Shown in pieces: positions 63,978 to 64,000 of a stretch of 64,000 bases of DNA. The stretch's first letter is position 1, and every line of letters begins with the position of its first letter. The stretch spans positions 1,188,501 through 1,252,500 of the forward strand of contig NZ_CP042466.1 in the NCBI RefSeq assembly GCF_008330225.1, read 5' to 3'. The notes below the pieces were generated by a model, which did not search any database, was not told the origin of the DNA, and worked only from the letters and a program-made list of their open reading frames with translations. A program made the translations under genes and the position numbers. The DNA comes from Geobacter sp. FeAm09. Its GTDB lineage: Bacteria; Desulfobacterota; Desulfuromonadia; Geobacterales; Pseudopelobacteraceae.

Positions 63978-63996
63978 TCCTCTGGAGGAACATACA

Positions 63997-64000
63997 ATGA
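63997..64000 (+). CDS. Possible start of the next gene (cut by window end)
   Basis: ATG preceded by TGGAGGAACATACA. Only the first codon is in the window. Confidence 0.35.

Overview
The window looks like a Geobacterales (Desulfuromonadota) chromosome, for example Geobacter, Trichlorobacter or a relative. The grounds are the many CXXCH multiheme cytochromes (15-heme, hexaheme and two tetraheme proteins), an outer-membrane porin-cytochrome module, six sigma-54-type features including five enhancer-binding ATPases, and the overall gene style. No species is claimed.

Layout, left part (1-24.86 kb, probably chromosome or older insertions). A cytochrome b/15-heme c7-type cytochrome pair is followed by a degenerate hemerythrin-like protein next to an orphan AAA+ sigma-54 activator. 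Then come a LexA-type repressor with a small membrane protein, a zinc-ribbon protein and a livFGMHK branched-chain amino acid transporter. Next is a sigma-54-controlled respiratory locus: GAF/AAA+ regulator, outer-membrane barrel, hexaheme cytochrome, Tat-exported molybdopterin oxidoreductase (frameshifted at a C-tract), four-cluster Fe-S subunit, TorD-like chaperone, radical SAM protein and ferredoxin. It resembles extracellular DMSO-reductase systems. A second hemerythrin-like gene, a small Cys-rich protein, tatA and a second orphan activator close this part.

Right part (about 25.38-63.81 kb) is a genomic island inserted in the 3' end of an initiator tRNA-Met gene. The intact tRNA lies at 63766-63842. 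A 47-bp copy of its 3' end lies at 25378-25424, and a tyrosine integrase lies beside the intact tRNA. Paired TAGGGTACAA arm-type sites occur at both ends. Just left of the island, a second copy of the cas3 upstream region is fused to an integrase N-terminus, which looks like the scar of an earlier related island in the same tRNA. The island carries a complete type I-C CRISPR-Cas locus with 56 repeats. It also carries two paralogous operons (tetraheme cytochrome plus periplasmic flavoprotein reductase), each facing a 533-residue XylR/DmpR-like regulator and a -24/-12 promoter; a Phenol_MetA_deg-like outer-membrane protein and a chemoreceptor follow. Next is an unusual cluster of HgdB/BcrC-like dehydratase/reductase subunits, an HgdC/BcrA-type ATPase activator, an acetyl-CoA-synthase-like protein and a CooC-like ATPase. 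A third hemerythrin-like gene with two Cys-rich proteins, an MFS transporter and mobility genes complete it.

How the genes may fit together: the island looks like a portable anaerobic respiration kit for aromatic or phenolic unsaturated compounds (sensing, chemotaxis, outer-membrane entry, periplasmic flavin reduction, ATP-driven reductive chemistry), protected by CRISPR-Cas. The least described elements are the small ECYC Cys-rich protein family, its repeated linkage to Tyr-substituted hemerythrin-like proteins and orphan activators, and the HgdB/ACS-like/CooC cluster.
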